Part shown: piece by piece, positions 23,768-31,338 of the stretch
Layout: every line of letters begins with the position of its first letter
Numbering within the stretch: position 1 is the stretch's first letter
Notes under the pieces: model-generated
What the model saw: the letters and a program-made list of their open reading frames with translations, nothing else
The model's database searches: none
What the model was told of the DNA's origin: nothing
DNA from: Acidimicrobiia bacterium
GTDB lineage: Bacteria > Actinomycetota > Acidimicrobiia > Acidimicrobiales > Aldehydirespiratoraceae
Reading direction: 5' to 3'
NCBI GenBank assembly: GCA_022824605.1
Contig: JAJDZO010000028.1
Coordinates: 1 to 31,338 of the forward strand
Length of the DNA stretch: 31,338 bases
Translations under genes and position numbers: made by a program

Positions 23768-24669
23768 GCGCGCTGGCCGCGACCGACGCCTGGCGCTTCC
23801 AGTTCCACCCGGAGGTGTGGCTGATGGTGGCCGCGGTGGTCGGCCTCGGCTTCTACGTGGTCCGTGTGGTGGCCCCGGTCGCCGCTCCGGCCGCAACGGA
23901 GGCCGTTGGTAGGCGCCAGCGGCTGTGCTTCGTCGCCGGTGTTGTGCTGCTTTGGGTGTCGGCGGACTGGCCCATGCACGACATCGCCGAGGAGTACCTC
24001 TACTCGGTGCACATGGTGCAGCACCTGCTCATCAGCTTCGTGGTGCCGCCGCTGCTGCTGATGGCTGTGCCTGAATGGCTGGCCCGGCTGATCCTGGTCG
24101 AGGATTCCCGCACGGCGAGGGTCATTCGCCGTCTGGTGCATCCGCTGGTGGCCGGGGTGGTCTTCAACGCGCTGCAGGGGTTGATGCACTGGAGCACTCT
24201 GGTGGAGTATTCGGTGCGCAGCGGCCCCTTCCACTACGCCATGCACCTGCTGATGTTCGCCAGCGCGCTGGCCATGTGGATGCCCGTGGTCGGACCGCTG
24301 CGGGAGCTGCACCTCTCGGAGCCGATGAAGATGGTGTACCTGTTCGCCATGTCGATCGTGCCGACCGTGCCGGCCGCCTGGCTCACCTTCGCGGAGGGCT
24401 CGGTCTACCCCGTCTACGACCACGCCCAACGGCTGTGGGGCATCTCGGTGACGGCCGATCAGCAGGCGGCCGGCGCGGTGATGAAGGTGCTGGGCGGCCT
24501 CTACCTGTGGACTCTCATAGCCATCCGGTTCTTCCGCTACTCGACCGCGCAGCGCCACGCCGACGCGGCCGAGCGACGCCGGCGCCTCGCGGCCGACACC
24601 ATCACCACCGCCGATGTGGAGGCCGAGTTCGAGCGACTGGGACCCCCGCCCACCGAACCCCGTCTCTAG
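23761..24669 (+). CDS. ctaG: Cytochrome c oxidase assembly protein CtaG (caa3_CtaG type)
   Basis: Membrane protein of the caa3-type CtaG family, needed for oxidase assembly, probably copper delivery to subunit I. About 302 aa with seven hydrophobic helices. Motifs are DWPMHDIAEEYLYSVHMVQHLLISFVVPPLLL, NALQGLMHWSTLVEYSV, HYAMHLLMFASALAMWMPVVG and MKMVYLFAMSIVPTVPAAWLTFAEG. The starts ATG 23761 and GTG 23764 are adjacent; the frame also extends upstream into the repeat (GTG 23719), which is unlikely to be coding. The C-terminus is charged and cytoplasmic. It is the last gene of the oxidase cluster. Confidence 0.92.
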   Translation: MVSALAATDAWRFQFHPEVWLMVAAVVGLGFYVVRVVAPVAAPAATEAVGRRQRLCFVAGVVLLWVSADWPMHDIAEEYLYSVHMVQHLLISFVVPPLLLMAVPEWLARLILVEDSRTARVIRRLVHPLVAGVVFNALQGLMHWSTLVEYSVRSGPFHYAMHLLMFASALAMWMPVVGPLRELHLSEPMKMVYLFAMSIVPTVPAAWLTFAEGSVYPVYDHAQRLWGISVTADQQAAGAVMKVLGGLYLWTLIAIRFFRYSTAQRHADAAERRRRLAADTITTADVEAEFERLGPPPTEPRL

Positions 24670-24844
24670 CGCGGCCGAGCGACGCCGCAGCCCCGGTCCG
24701 TCGAATCGGGTAAAAGTTGATCGGATTTGTCGGGTTTCGGCGTGGAAACCTCTACAGTGCGTTGTCACCGGCGCGACCGAGGCGCGCAGCCCCGAGGTCG
24801 TGCCGGCCATTTCCCGCCACCGACTAGAGGAGACGACCAACACC

Positions 24845-25411
24845 ATGACCACTGCAACCGCAACCGCAACCGTCGACAACGGCGTCAACGTCCAACACCT
24901 GTTGGGGGCTCGTGAAGCCCTCTCCGAGGCACGCGACGCGGCCCAGTTCACCTGGAAGGCCACCAACGAGTGGATCAACGGCACCCACAGCCGATCCTCG
25001 GTGGACAGCTACCACGGGCTCGGCGCCGAGCACCAGCATCGTTCCGCTTTCAGCTTCGAGGCCGATCACCCCCTGGTGTTCGGCGCGGAGGACAACGCAG
25101 CCACTCCCGTCGAGCTGGTACTGGCCGGGCTGGCCAGCTGCCTCACCGCCGGCGTGGCCGCCGTGGCCCAGAACCGTGAGATCCAACTGCGGTCGGTGAA
25201 GGCCACCCTCGAGGGCAGCATGGACATCCTGGGAATCCTCGGCGGCGACCCCGACGTCCGCAACGGGTTCAACGACGTGAAGGTCTCCTACGACATCGAC
25301 GCCGACGCCACGCCCGACGAGATCCGGGCGCTGGTGGCGCAGTCCCAGAAGCGGTCGGCGGTGTACGACATCATCACCAACCCGACCAACGTCAGCGTCG
25401 AGGTCAACTGA
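24845..25411 (+). CDS. OsmC family protein
   Basis: A 188-aa relative of thiol peroxidases that reduce organic hydroperoxides. The C-terminal two thirds show the OsmC fold: FEADHPLVFGAEDNAATPVELVLAGLASCLTAGVAAVAQNREI with the putative peroxidatic Cys99, then DVKVSYDIDADATPDEIRALVAQSQKRSAVYDIITNPTNV. Only this one cysteine is present in the whole protein, so the usual two-Cys cycle is not possible; it may use an external thiol or have another role. ATG 24845 is preceded by AGAGGAGA at 11 bases. The 175-bp gap after ctaG holds a possible -10 (TACAGT, 24753-24758) without a clear -35. Confidence 0.88.
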   Translation: MTTATATATVDNGVNVQHLLGAREALSEARDAAQFTWKATNEWINGTHSRSSVDSYHGLGAEHQHRSAFSFEADHPLVFGAEDNAATPVELVLAGLASCLTAGVAAVAQNREIQLRSVKATLEGSMDILGILGGDPDVRNGFNDVKVSYDIDADATPDEIRALVAQSQKRSAVYDIITNPTNVSVEVN

Positions 25412-25454
25412 TCACGGGCCTGCGCCTGCACCGTCGAGGCAGTCCGGTGGCTGC

Positions 25455-26705
25455 ATGAGGACCACGACTGTCGTGGTGGGGGCCGGGCACTCCGGCCTGG
25501 CTGTGAGCCGGCGCCTCACCGAACGCTCGATCGACCATGTGGTGATCGAGCGCGGTGAGGTGGCCAACTCGTGGCGCACTCAGCGGTGGGACTCGCTGCG
25601 GCTGCTCACACCCAACTGGCAGACCCGACTGCCCGGCTATTCCTACGGACGCTGCGGCGGTGATGATCCCGACGGCTTCATGTCGATGCCTGAGGTCATC
25701 GGCTTCATGTCGGACTACGCCCGGTTCATCGACGCTCCGGTCCGTGGTGGCACGACGGTCACGTCCGTGCGGCGCCGCGGCGGCGGCTACATCGTCGACA
25801 CCGACCGGGGCCGCTGGGAATGCGACACCGTGGTGCTGGCCTCGGGCGGGTTCAACACGGCCAAGGTTCCCAGCTTGGGCGGTGCGTTGCCTGCGTCCAT
25901 TACCGCTCTCGGCGCGTTCCAGTACCGCAATCCCGACGGTCTGGCCCCCGGTGGCGTGCTGGTGGTGGGCGCCTCGGCCACCGGAGTGCAGATCGCCGAT
26001 GAGATCCACCGCTCGGGCCGCCCCGTCACCGTGGCCGTCGGCGAGCATGTGCGCATGCCCCGGCTGTACCGGGGCCGCGACATCCTGTGGTGGATGGAGC
26101 GCTCCGGCCTCAATGACGAGCGCTACGACGAAGTCGACGATGTGGTGCGGGTGCGGCGCACCCCGTCGCCGCAGCTGGTGGGCACACCCGAACGGGCCAC
26201 CCTCGACCTCAACGCCCTCACCGACACCGGCGTGCGCCTTGTAGGGCGGCTTGAGGCGGTGCGGGGCAGCGAGGCCCTGCTGTCGGGATCGCTGGCCAAC
26301 AAGTGCGAGCTGGCTGACCTGAAGCAGGGCCGCCTGCTGGACACATTCGACGAGTGGGCTGCCGAGGGCGGCCTCGACGAGGTCGGGCCGCCGGAGCGGT
26401 TCGAGCCCACCCGGGTTCCGTCTTCGCCGCCTCTGAAGCTGGATCTGGCCGGCGGGGAGATCCGAACCATCGTGTGGGCCACCGGGTTCAAGCCCGACTA
26501 TTCGTGGCTGCATGTGCCCGTGCTCGACCACAAGGGCCAGATCCGCCACGACGGTGGCGTGGTGCGCGAGTCCGCAGGCCTGTACGTCCTAGGACTCAAC
26601 TTCCTGCGCAAGCGCAAGTCGAGCTTCATCCACGGCGCCGCCGACGACAGCCGCGACCTGGTCGACCACCTAGCCACCCACCTCGACTCACTCGTCGCCG
26701 CCTGA
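25455..26705 (+). CDS. FAD-dependent flavin monooxygenase-like oxidoreductase
   Basis: A 416-aa two-dinucleotide-binding-domain flavoprotein of the CzcO/flavin monooxygenase type. The FAD-binding motif VVVGAGHSGLAVSRRL is at the N-terminus, followed by ANSWRTQRWDSLRLLTPNW. The NAD(P)-binding VLVVGASATGVQIADEI is in the middle and ATGFKPDYSWL near the C-terminus. The FxGxxxHxxxY/W fingerprint of classical flavin monooxygenases is degenerate (GAFQYRNPDG), so a Baeyer-Villiger or N-oxidising activity is uncertain. It lies 43 bases after the OsmC gene and is probably co-transcribed. The substrate is unknown. Confidence 0.85.
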   Translation: MRTTTVVVGAGHSGLAVSRRLTERSIDHVVIERGEVANSWRTQRWDSLRLLTPNWQTRLPGYSYGRCGGDDPDGFMSMPEVIGFMSDYARFIDAPVRGGTTVTSVRRRGGGYIVDTDRGRWECDTVVLASGGFNTAKVPSLGGALPASITALGAFQYRNPDGLAPGGVLVVGASATGVQIADEIHRSGRPVTVAVGEHVRMPRLYRGRDILWWMERSGLNDERYDEVDDVVRVRRTPSPQLVGTPERATLDLNALTDTGVRLVGRLEAVRGSEALLSGSLANKCELADLKQGRLLDTFDEWAAEGGLDEVGPPERFEPTRVPSSPPLKLDLAGGEIRTIVWATGFKPDYSWLHVPVLDHKGQIRHDGGVVRESAGLYVLGLNFLRKRKSSFIHGAADDSRDLVDHLATHLDSLVAA

Positions 26706-26760
26706 CCGATCCAACCGGCGCGAGACTGCGGCGTGTTGCGGAGGCGGGGGTTTGCCCGGG

Positions 26761-28317
26761 CTAGCGCTTGGGCTGGGGGGCGGTTCGGTGCTTGTGGATC
26801 TCCTCGTCGCGGTGGCGGTCCGCCGGGGTGCGCCGAGGTGGGATGGTGGGCGAGGGTGCTGAGCCGTTCCTGGAGGTGTCGGCGACGGGTCCGGGGCGGC
26901 GGTAGTAGTCGAACAGGCCGGCCTCGTCGAGAATCACCCGGTCGGTGTAGTCGTCGAACCACAGCGCCTCGGGGTTGCGTCCCACGATGGCCACCTTGCC
27001 CCGCTGGGCTGCGTCGCCAGGGCTGCGCAGCACCTTGAAGATCACGACTCCGTTCTCGGCGCCCGGCAATCCGGGGATCGGCTCGTCGGTGACGGCGGCG
27101 ACCTCGGTCTTGCCCTTGAAGTGCACGCAGGCGAGCCGGGCGTGGGCCTCCACCCCGGACAGCCCGCGCTGTGACTCGTTGAGGAGCCGCCAGGTTGTCT
27201 CGATGGGCACGTTGAAGGACTTGTAGGCCACGATGTTGCGCCCGCCGAAGAAGTAGTGGTTCTCGATGCCGGCTGACTTGAGGGTCCGCTGAAGGAGGCG
27301 CAGGGCGTCGGCGTCGTCGTTGACCCCCCGGATGATCGGCGACTGGTTCTCGACGCTGATCCATCCCCGCGACACCACCGCGTCTACGGCCCGACGCGTG
27401 CGGGGGTTCCACCGGAAGCGGCCCTGACCGTCGCAGGCGTAGCTGCCGTCGGGGCCCTTGGCTAGCAGTTCGTCGGGATGGTTGAAGTGCACCATCAGCC
27501 GCAGGGCCACATCGGGGTAGACCTCATGGAACCGGTCGATCATCGACAGGAACGCCGCGTCGAAGCGATCGGGATGGAAGGCCAGCTCCTTGGTCCCCAC
27601 CCGGATGGCCTCCGCGCCTGTCTCGGCCAGCGCGGCGAACCAGCCGGCCAGCTTGGAGTTGGGCAGCACCATCGGATCGCCGCCCGACAGCAGGATCTCT
27701 CGCAGCTTCGGCCGGCCCGTCTCGGGGTGGCGGCCGCCGTTGGCCTCCACCGCGACGTTGTGGGCCCGGATGTAGTCGGTCACCTCGGCCAGGTTGGCGA
27801 GGCCCTTCTTCTTGACGGTGCCGTCGGACCGTTCGATGTCCTTGCGGGCGATCAGCTCCTCGCGGTAGCAGAACCGGCAGTGGGCCGAGCATGTCGAGAT
27901 CACATACAGCAGGGCCATCTCGTACTTGTGCAGCAGCCCTTCCACCGGGCTGTAGTCGAGCTGGCCGCCCGGGTCCTCCTCGCCGTCGAGGTTCACGGTC
28001 TCGTCCGGCGACGCCTTCACCAGCTTCTGGAGTGCATCGCTGTGGCGGGCCATCTCGAAGTAGTGGCGGGTGATCTTGACCGGCATCCGGTCTTCGACGT
28101 CGCGACTGGTCCCCTTGAGCCGCTTCAGATCGGTGAGTTCGACCGGGGTGTAGAAGCCGCCCATGCCTTCGGGCGCGTTCCCCTGCATAAACGGGTCGAG
28201 GCCGTTGACGATCTGGCGGTCATAGCGCGGGTTCTCGACCTGATCGAGGACTGATCGCTCTCGATCGCTGGGTTCGTACTTCGGTCGGCGGGTGTTGGCG
28301 CGTGCTGTGGGTGTCAT
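26761..28317 (-). CDS. KamA-like radical SAM protein
   Basis: Resembles lysine 2,3-aminomutases across the radical SAM core: MPVKITRHYFEMARHSDALQKLVKASPDE, then TCSAHCRFCYRE with C143, C147, C150 for the 4Fe-4S cluster, and REILLSGGDPMVLPNSKL. The later part departs from true aminomutases: the PGGGGK block carrying the PLP lysine is not seen (PGLPGAENG at the likely position), and the QCD segment with a substrate-binding Asp reads FGGRNIV. It has 518 aa from ATG 28317, with a basic disordered tail after about residue 475. AAGGGA is 13 bases upstream. A different substrate or a non-PLP reaction is inferred. It diverges from serS. Confidence 0.8.
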   Translation of the reverse strand: MTPTARANTRRPKYEPSDRERSVLDQVENPRYDRQIVNGLDPFMQGNAPEGMGGFYTPVELTDLKRLKGTSRDVEDRMPVKITRHYFEMARHSDALQKLVKASPDETVNLDGEEDPGGQLDYSPVEGLLHKYEMALLYVISTCSAHCRFCYREELIARKDIERSDGTVKKKGLANLAEVTDYIRAHNVAVEANGGRHPETGRPKLREILLSGGDPMVLPNSKLAGWFAALAETGAEAIRVGTKELAFHPDRFDAAFLSMIDRFHEVYPDVALRLMVHFNHPDELLAKGPDGSYACDGQGRFRWNPRTRRAVDAVVSRGWISVENQSPIIRGVNDDADALRLLQRTLKSAGIENHYFFGGRNIVAYKSFNVPIETTWRLLNESQRGLSGVEAHARLACVHFKGKTEVAAVTDEPIPGLPGAENGVVIFKVLRSPGDAAQRGKVAIVGRNPEALWFDDYTDRVILDEAGLFDYYRRPGPVADTSRNGSAPSPTIPPRRTPADRHRDEEIHKHRTAPQPKR

Positions 28318-28445
28318 GATTGTTGTGTCGTCCCTTGAGCGAGCGCCGGGGCCGTCCACCATGCGAGCCGGCTCCTCAGCACGGCCGCAGGTGTCGGTGC
28401 CGTCGTCGGCGCCGAATCGGGGACACGCCATCTTGGCACCTAATC

Positions 28446-28525
28446 CACAGCTGTGCAAAACGCGGCAGGCCGCGACCCGGCAAACACCGGGTGAAGTTCT
28501 TGTGAAACCGTTGAGCCGGTACCGT
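28446..28525 (+). promoter_or_regulatory. kamA-like/serS intergenic control elements
   Basis: The 215-bp divergent gap contains the perfect palindrome CACAGCTGTG (28446-28455) and two adjacent hairpins. One has stem CGCGG/CCGCG (28461-28474); the other has ACCCGG/CCGGGT around a 6-base loop (28475-28492). TACCGT (28520-28525) is placed 7 bases before the serS GTG, with a weak TTCTTG 17 bases upstream, suggesting a leaderless serS transcript. Confidence 0.4.
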
Positions 28526-28532
28526 CTCCTCC

Positions 28533-29825
28533 GTGCTCGACCTGCGCCAGCTGAGGGCTGAACCCGACGCCGTCAAGGCCGGTGTCGCCCGCAGGGGCGA
28601 GCCCACCGCGCCCCTCGATGAGGTCATAGCCCACGACGAACGTCGCCGCCGCGTGGTGAGCGAGGCCGACGAGCTGCGGGCGGAGGTCAAGCGCATCTCG
28701 GCATCGGTGGGCGCACTGTTTCGTGACGGCCGAGCCGCTGAGGCTGAGGAGTTGCGGGCTCGCAGCCGCGAGCTGGGCGACCGCATCGACGAATTGGCTG
28801 CCGAGGCCGACCAACTGTCGGAGTGGATTCGCCGGATCCTGCTGTTCGTGCCCAACCTCCCGGCGGAGGACTGTCCAGACGGATCCGGCCCCGACGACAA
28901 CGTCGTGGTGCGAACCGTCGGCTACGACCCGGACGCGTACAGCGAGCATCAGCGGGTGCCGCACTGGGATGTCGGCACCGAACTCGGCATCCTCGACGTG
29001 GATCGGGCGGTGCGCATGTCGGGCGCCATGTTCGCCATGTACCGCGGGCTGGGTGCTCGGCTGGTGCGGGCCCTCATCGACTACGGGCTCGACCGCAACC
29101 GCGACGCCTACGAGGAGATCCGTCCGCCGACGCTGGTGCGCACCGAGACGATGACCAGCACCGGCCATCTGCCCAAGTTCTCCGACGATGCCTACCACCT
29201 TGAGCGCGACGGGCTGTGGGCCATCCCCACCGCCGAGGTTCCGCTCACGTCGCTGCTGTCGGGTGAGATCGTCGACGAGGAGGCCCTGCCGATCCGGTTG
29301 ATGGGCCACACGTCGTGTTTCCGGCGTGAGGCGGGATCGGCTGGTCGAGACACCCGCGGGCTGTTGCGGCTGCACGAGTTCGACAAGGTGGAGCTGTACG
29401 GGTTCTGCACGCCCGAGCAGGCTCACGACCTGCACGCCGAGATCCTCGAACGGGCCGAGGGAGCCATAGCCGATCTGGGATTGGCCCACCGGGTGCTTGA
29501 TCTGTGCGCCGCCGATCTGGGCGGTGCCTCGGCGCGCACCTTCGACATCGAGGTGTATGCGCCGGGAGCGGCGCGCTGGCTGGAGGTGTCGAGCGTGTCG
29601 TGGTGCCGCGACTACCAGACTCGCCGTGCCGACGTGCGCTATCGCCCGGCTGAGGGCGGACGCACGAAGATGATGCACAGCCTCAACGGTTCGGGGCTGG
29701 CCGTGCCCCGGGTGTGGGCCGCGCTGGTGGAGACCTACCGACAGCCCGACGGCTCGATCGCGGTCCCTGAGGCGCTGCAGCCCTACATGGGCGGTCTCAC
29801 GTCCATCGAACCCCGCGTGGCATGA
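28533..29825 (+). CDS. serS: Seryl-tRNA synthetase
   Basis: Class II synthetase charging tRNA-Ser. The N-terminal coiled-coil tRNA-binding arm spans about residues 1-105 (MLDLRQLRAEPDAVKAGVARRG, then RRRRVVSEADELRAEVKRIS). The catalytic domain has PPTLVRTETM, AIPTAEVPLTSLLSGE, motif 2 FRREAGSAGRDTRGLLRLHEFDKVE and motif 3 LNGSGLAVPRVWAALVETYRQPDGSI. The 430-aa length is normal. GTG 28533 has no Shine-Dalgarno; a -10-like TACCGT 7 bases upstream suggests leaderless translation. It is followed by two micro-ORFs and a methyltransferase. Confidence 0.96.
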   Translation: MLDLRQLRAEPDAVKAGVARRGEPTAPLDEVIAHDERRRRVVSEADELRAEVKRISASVGALFRDGRAAEAEELRARSRELGDRIDELAAEADQLSEWIRRILLFVPNLPAEDCPDGSGPDDNVVVRTVGYDPDAYSEHQRVPHWDVGTELGILDVDRAVRMSGAMFAMYRGLGARLVRALIDYGLDRNRDAYEEIRPPTLVRTETMTSTGHLPKFSDDAYHLERDGLWAIPTAEVPLTSLLSGEIVDEEALPIRLMGHTSCFRREAGSAGRDTRGLLRLHEFDKVELYGFCTPEQAHDLHAEILERAEGAIADLGLAHRVLDLCAADLGGASARTFDIEVYAPGAARWLEVSSVSWCRDYQTRRADVRYRPAEGGRTKMMHSLNGSGLAVPRVWAALVETYRQPDGSIAVPEALQPYMGGLTSIEPRVA

Positions 29826-29887
29826 CGATCGCTACCGCCGACGACCGGGCCTGCAGGGTCCGTCTCGCGTCCATCGAATCCCGCTGA
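29822..29887 (+). CDS. 21-codon micro-ORF after serS
   Basis: The ATG overlaps the serS stop (ATGA at 29822). It begins MTIATADD and ends ...LASIESR, echoing the serS C-terminus SIEPRVA. Its TGA is one base before the next ATG. It derives from the tandem duplication. Confidence 0.3.
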   Translation: MTIATADDRACRVRLASIESR

Positions 29888-29888
29888 C

Positions 29889-29942
29889 ATGATGACCGCT
29901 ACCAACGGCCGGCGCTGCATGGGCACCGTCGCACCCCGCTGA
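29889..29942 (+). CDS. 17-codon micro-ORF before the methyltransferase
   Basis: MMTATNGRRCMGTVAPR, starting one base after the previous stop (TGAcATG) and ending one base before the methyltransferase ATG (TGAcATG). It derives from the same duplication. Confidence 0.3.
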   Translation: MMTATNGRRCMGTVAPR

Positions 29943-29943
29943 C

Positions 29944-30603
29944 ATGGCCGGAGCGATCGCCTGGCTCGATCCCGTGCGTGAGGTGATCGAACCGGCACGA
30001 TTCGGTTCGGACCATCCGATGCGCACGGTCACCCGCCAGATCGGTGGCGGCGACGGCTGGTCGCCGCAGCGAGCGTCGTTCGTGGCCGGTGTATTCGATG
30101 AACTGAGCGTCGGTTGGCACGCCGATCACAGCAGCGACGTGAGGCTGGCCCCCTTGGAGGATGCGCTGGACCGGGGCGGCCTCGGCGAGGGCTGTCTGGT
30201 GGAGATCGGCTGCGGAACCGGTGCCGCTACGGAGCGCATCGCGGCTCGCCGCCCGGTGGCTGCGGCGATGGACCTGTCCCCGAAGATGCTGGCTCTTGCC
30301 GATCCGACGTTGGCGCCCTTCGTGCGAGCCGATGCTGGCGTGTTGCCGTTGGCATCGGCTTCGGTGGATGTGATGGTGCTGGTGAACATGTTCATGTTCG
30401 CGGCCGAATACGACCGGGTGCTGGCGTCCGATGGCCGGTTCGTGTGGATCAGCACCATGGGTGACGAGACCCCCATCTACCTGCCCCCCGACGAGGTGAT
30501 CGACCACCTGCCCGGCCGCTGGACCGCCACCGGCAGCCAAGCCGGCACCGGCCTCTGGCTAGTAGCCCGCCGGAACCTTGGGTCGCCCGGCGCACGAGGC
30601 TGA
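29944..30603 (+). CDS. Class I SAM-dependent methyltransferase
   Basis: A 219-aa Rossmann methyltransferase with motif I LVEIGCGTGAATERIA (about residues 85-100), VAAAMDLSPKMLALA as the acidic loop after beta-2, FVRADAGVLPLASASVDVMVLVNMFMF as motifs II/III, and RVLASDGRFVWISTMG. The first 80 residues are not a recognisable domain (ASFVAGVFDELSVGWHADHSS resembles the lead-in of UbiE-like enzymes). The substrate cannot be inferred. The start ATG 29944 follows a duplicated stop-ATG junction from serS. Confidence 0.85.
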   Translation: MAGAIAWLDPVREVIEPARFGSDHPMRTVTRQIGGGDGWSPQRASFVAGVFDELSVGWHADHSSDVRLAPLEDALDRGGLGEGCLVEIGCGTGAATERIAARRPVAAAMDLSPKMLALADPTLAPFVRADAGVLPLASASVDVMVLVNMFMFAAEYDRVLASDGRFVWISTMGDETPIYLPPDEVIDHLPGRWTATGSQAGTGLWLVARRNLGSPGARG

Positions 30604-30675
30604 GCGGTCGAAGCTGAAGCTCGGCTCACATCGTGCCGGGCCGCATCAATCTCCGCACCGCTAAGGTTCGTCTCA

Positions 30676-31020
30676 GTGGTCACACCCTCGATCGAGCGCA
30701 GCACCACGGTTGACGCCACCGTCGGCACCGCAGTTCAACAAATCGTGCGCTGTTTCGCGCCCCTTCGAATCATTCTGTTCGGATCGAGGGCGCGCGGCGA
30801 AGCAGACACCGGCAGCGACATCGACCTCCTCGTCGTGATGCCGGAGGCTGCCGACAAGCACCGGGTCGCGGTGGCGATCCGGCGCGAGTTGCGGGACCTG
30901 CCCGCCAGCAAGGACATAGTTGTGGCCACTCCCGCCGAGATCGAACGCCGCGGCGACATTTCCGGGACGGTGCTGCACGAAGCACTTCAAACAGGAACAA
31001 CCGTCTATGGGCAACGATGA
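30676..31020 (+). CDS. MNT-type minimal nucleotidyltransferase
   Basis: A 114-aa protein of the DNA polymerase beta-like superfamily. LRIILFGSRARGEADTGSDIDLLVVM holds the GSRARG loop and the two metal-binding Asp residues, and KDIVVATPAEIE follows. Such proteins pair with HEPN proteins; in characterised MntA-HepT systems the MNT is the antitoxin that AMPylates the HEPN RNase toxin. The GTG 30676 start lies 8 bases after a -10-like TAAGGT (30662-30667), suggesting a leaderless transcript. Its 3' end overlaps the HEPN gene by 14 bases. Confidence 0.88.
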   Translation: MVTPSIERSTTVDATVGTAVQQIVRCFAPLRIILFGSRARGEADTGSDIDLLVVMPEAADKHRVAVAIRRELRDLPASKDIVVATPAEIERRGDISGTVLHEALQTGTTVYGQR

Positions 31021-31338
31021 GCGGGCCGCCGAAGCGCGTCGCTGGCTCCACTATGCGTCTGAAGACCTGGAGGTCGGGCAGCGGCTTCTCTCCCACTCTC
31101 CTCCGGCTCCGCGGCACGCCTGCTACCTGTTCCAGCAATCAGCGGAGAAGTCGCTGAAGGCCGCCCTGATATTGGACGGTGCTCGGATCCCGTTCACCCA
31201 CGACCTGGACGCCCTGCATGCCCTATGCCCGGCCCACTGGCGGATCCCAGAAGAGGCGGCAAGTCTCGCCGAACTGACCCAGTGGGAGGAGGGAGATCGC
31301 GGCGGATGGCGCAGGGAGCGGGGTGCGCTACGGAGCGA
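31007..31338 (+). CDS. HEPN domain protein (partial, runs off the window)
   Basis: ATG 31007 lies inside the MNT gene, in another frame. The 110 visible residues carry the HEPN pattern: WLHYASEDLEVGQRLL, ACYLFQQSAEKSLKAALILDG, then FTHDLDALHALC. The partner relationship with the overlapping MNT gene is standard for HEPN-MNT modules. Past LAELTQW the sequence becomes Arg/Gly-rich and no longer resembles the expected family ending, so either the family member diverges or a frameshift lies near 31285; the window ends too soon to tell. Toxin activity is not established. Confidence 0.82.
   Translation, partial: MGNDERAAEARRWLHYASEDLEVGQRLLSHSPPAPRHACYLFQQSAEKSLKAALILDGARIPFTHDLDALHALCPAHWRIPEEAASLAELTQWEEGDRGGWRRERGALRS

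Larger units (their letters stand above)
29795..29961 (+). repeat. Degenerate 67-bp tandem repeat at the serS-methyltransferase junction
   Basis: Three copies begin at 29795, 29862 and 29928 (the third lacks a short segment). The first includes the last serS codons and stop. Each contains CCCCGC or TCCCGC followed by a stop/ATG pair; the third ends at the methyltransferase ATG. Copies 1 and 2 are roughly 80 percent alike by eye. Confidence 0.75.

Noticed and set aside
23200..24984. A 594-codon minus-strand frame opposite subunit IV, ctaG and the OsmC start
   Set aside because: It spans three good genes on the other strand and has a shadow-like composition.
28441..28449. DnaA box-like TAATCCACA
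   Set aside because: It is a single imperfect site with no cluster or origin features.
28441..28532. T-box or other riboswitch leader for serS
   Set aside because: No T-box antiterminator sequence or specifier stem is visible; the hairpins are short and a leaderless start seems more likely.

Overview
The window is about 31 kb of high-GC DNA whose gene content points to an actinobacterium, most likely a member of the Acidimicrobiia. The evidence is HspR-controlled chaperone genes, a clpS-DUF2017 pair, a caa3-type oxidase with cytochrome c fused to subunit II, mycobacterial-type PurB motifs and frequent GTG/TTG starts. The class is inferred from gene content and style, not from a marker phylogeny.

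Layout. 1-4230 (+): chaperone operon, with the end of grpE followed by dnaJ, hspR and clpB. 4341-7103 (+): purA-purB. 7169-7558 (-): a conserved protein of unknown function behind a promoter whose spacer is a perfect palindrome. 7779-9203 (+): malic enzyme with an N-terminal ACT domain. 9254-12840 (-): ilvD and a cytochrome P450, separated by a 365-bp block of repeats; a related repeat copy covers the 5' end of the P450 gene. 12949-13259 (-): tRNA-Glu, tRNA-Asp and tRNA-Phe. 13360-15186 (-): ctaA, clpS, DUF2017. 15272-24669 (+): ctaB and a long cytochrome oxidase cluster. 24845-26705 (+): OsmC-like protein and flavin monooxygenase. 26761-28317 (-): KamA-like radical SAM protein. 28533-30603 (+): serS and a methyltransferase. 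30676-end (+): an MNT nucleotidyltransferase and the start of a HEPN protein.

The oxidase cluster is the most striking region. It holds a normal set (subunit II-cytochrome c, I, III, IV, CtaG, with heme A synthesis by CtaB/CtaA). It is preceded by a second set of degenerate look-alikes: a subunit I-like protein that has lost five of six metal-binding histidines, a subunit III-like protein and a subunit IV-like protein. All are intact and co-oriented, so an inactive partner oxidase is a real possibility.

A second theme recurs across unrelated operons. Gaps between co-directional genes are often filled by tiny ORFs of 6-33 codons that start on or just after the upstream stop and end on or just before the downstream start (ATGA, GTGA, TGATG or TGAcATG contacts). 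At four junctions the micro-ORFs clearly come from tandem duplication of the stop-start junction. Whether they are translated bridges or passive duplication scars cannot be told from sequence alone. Two dispersed intergenic repeat families are also present, and one copy of each runs into the 5' coding end of a gene (P450 and clpS).
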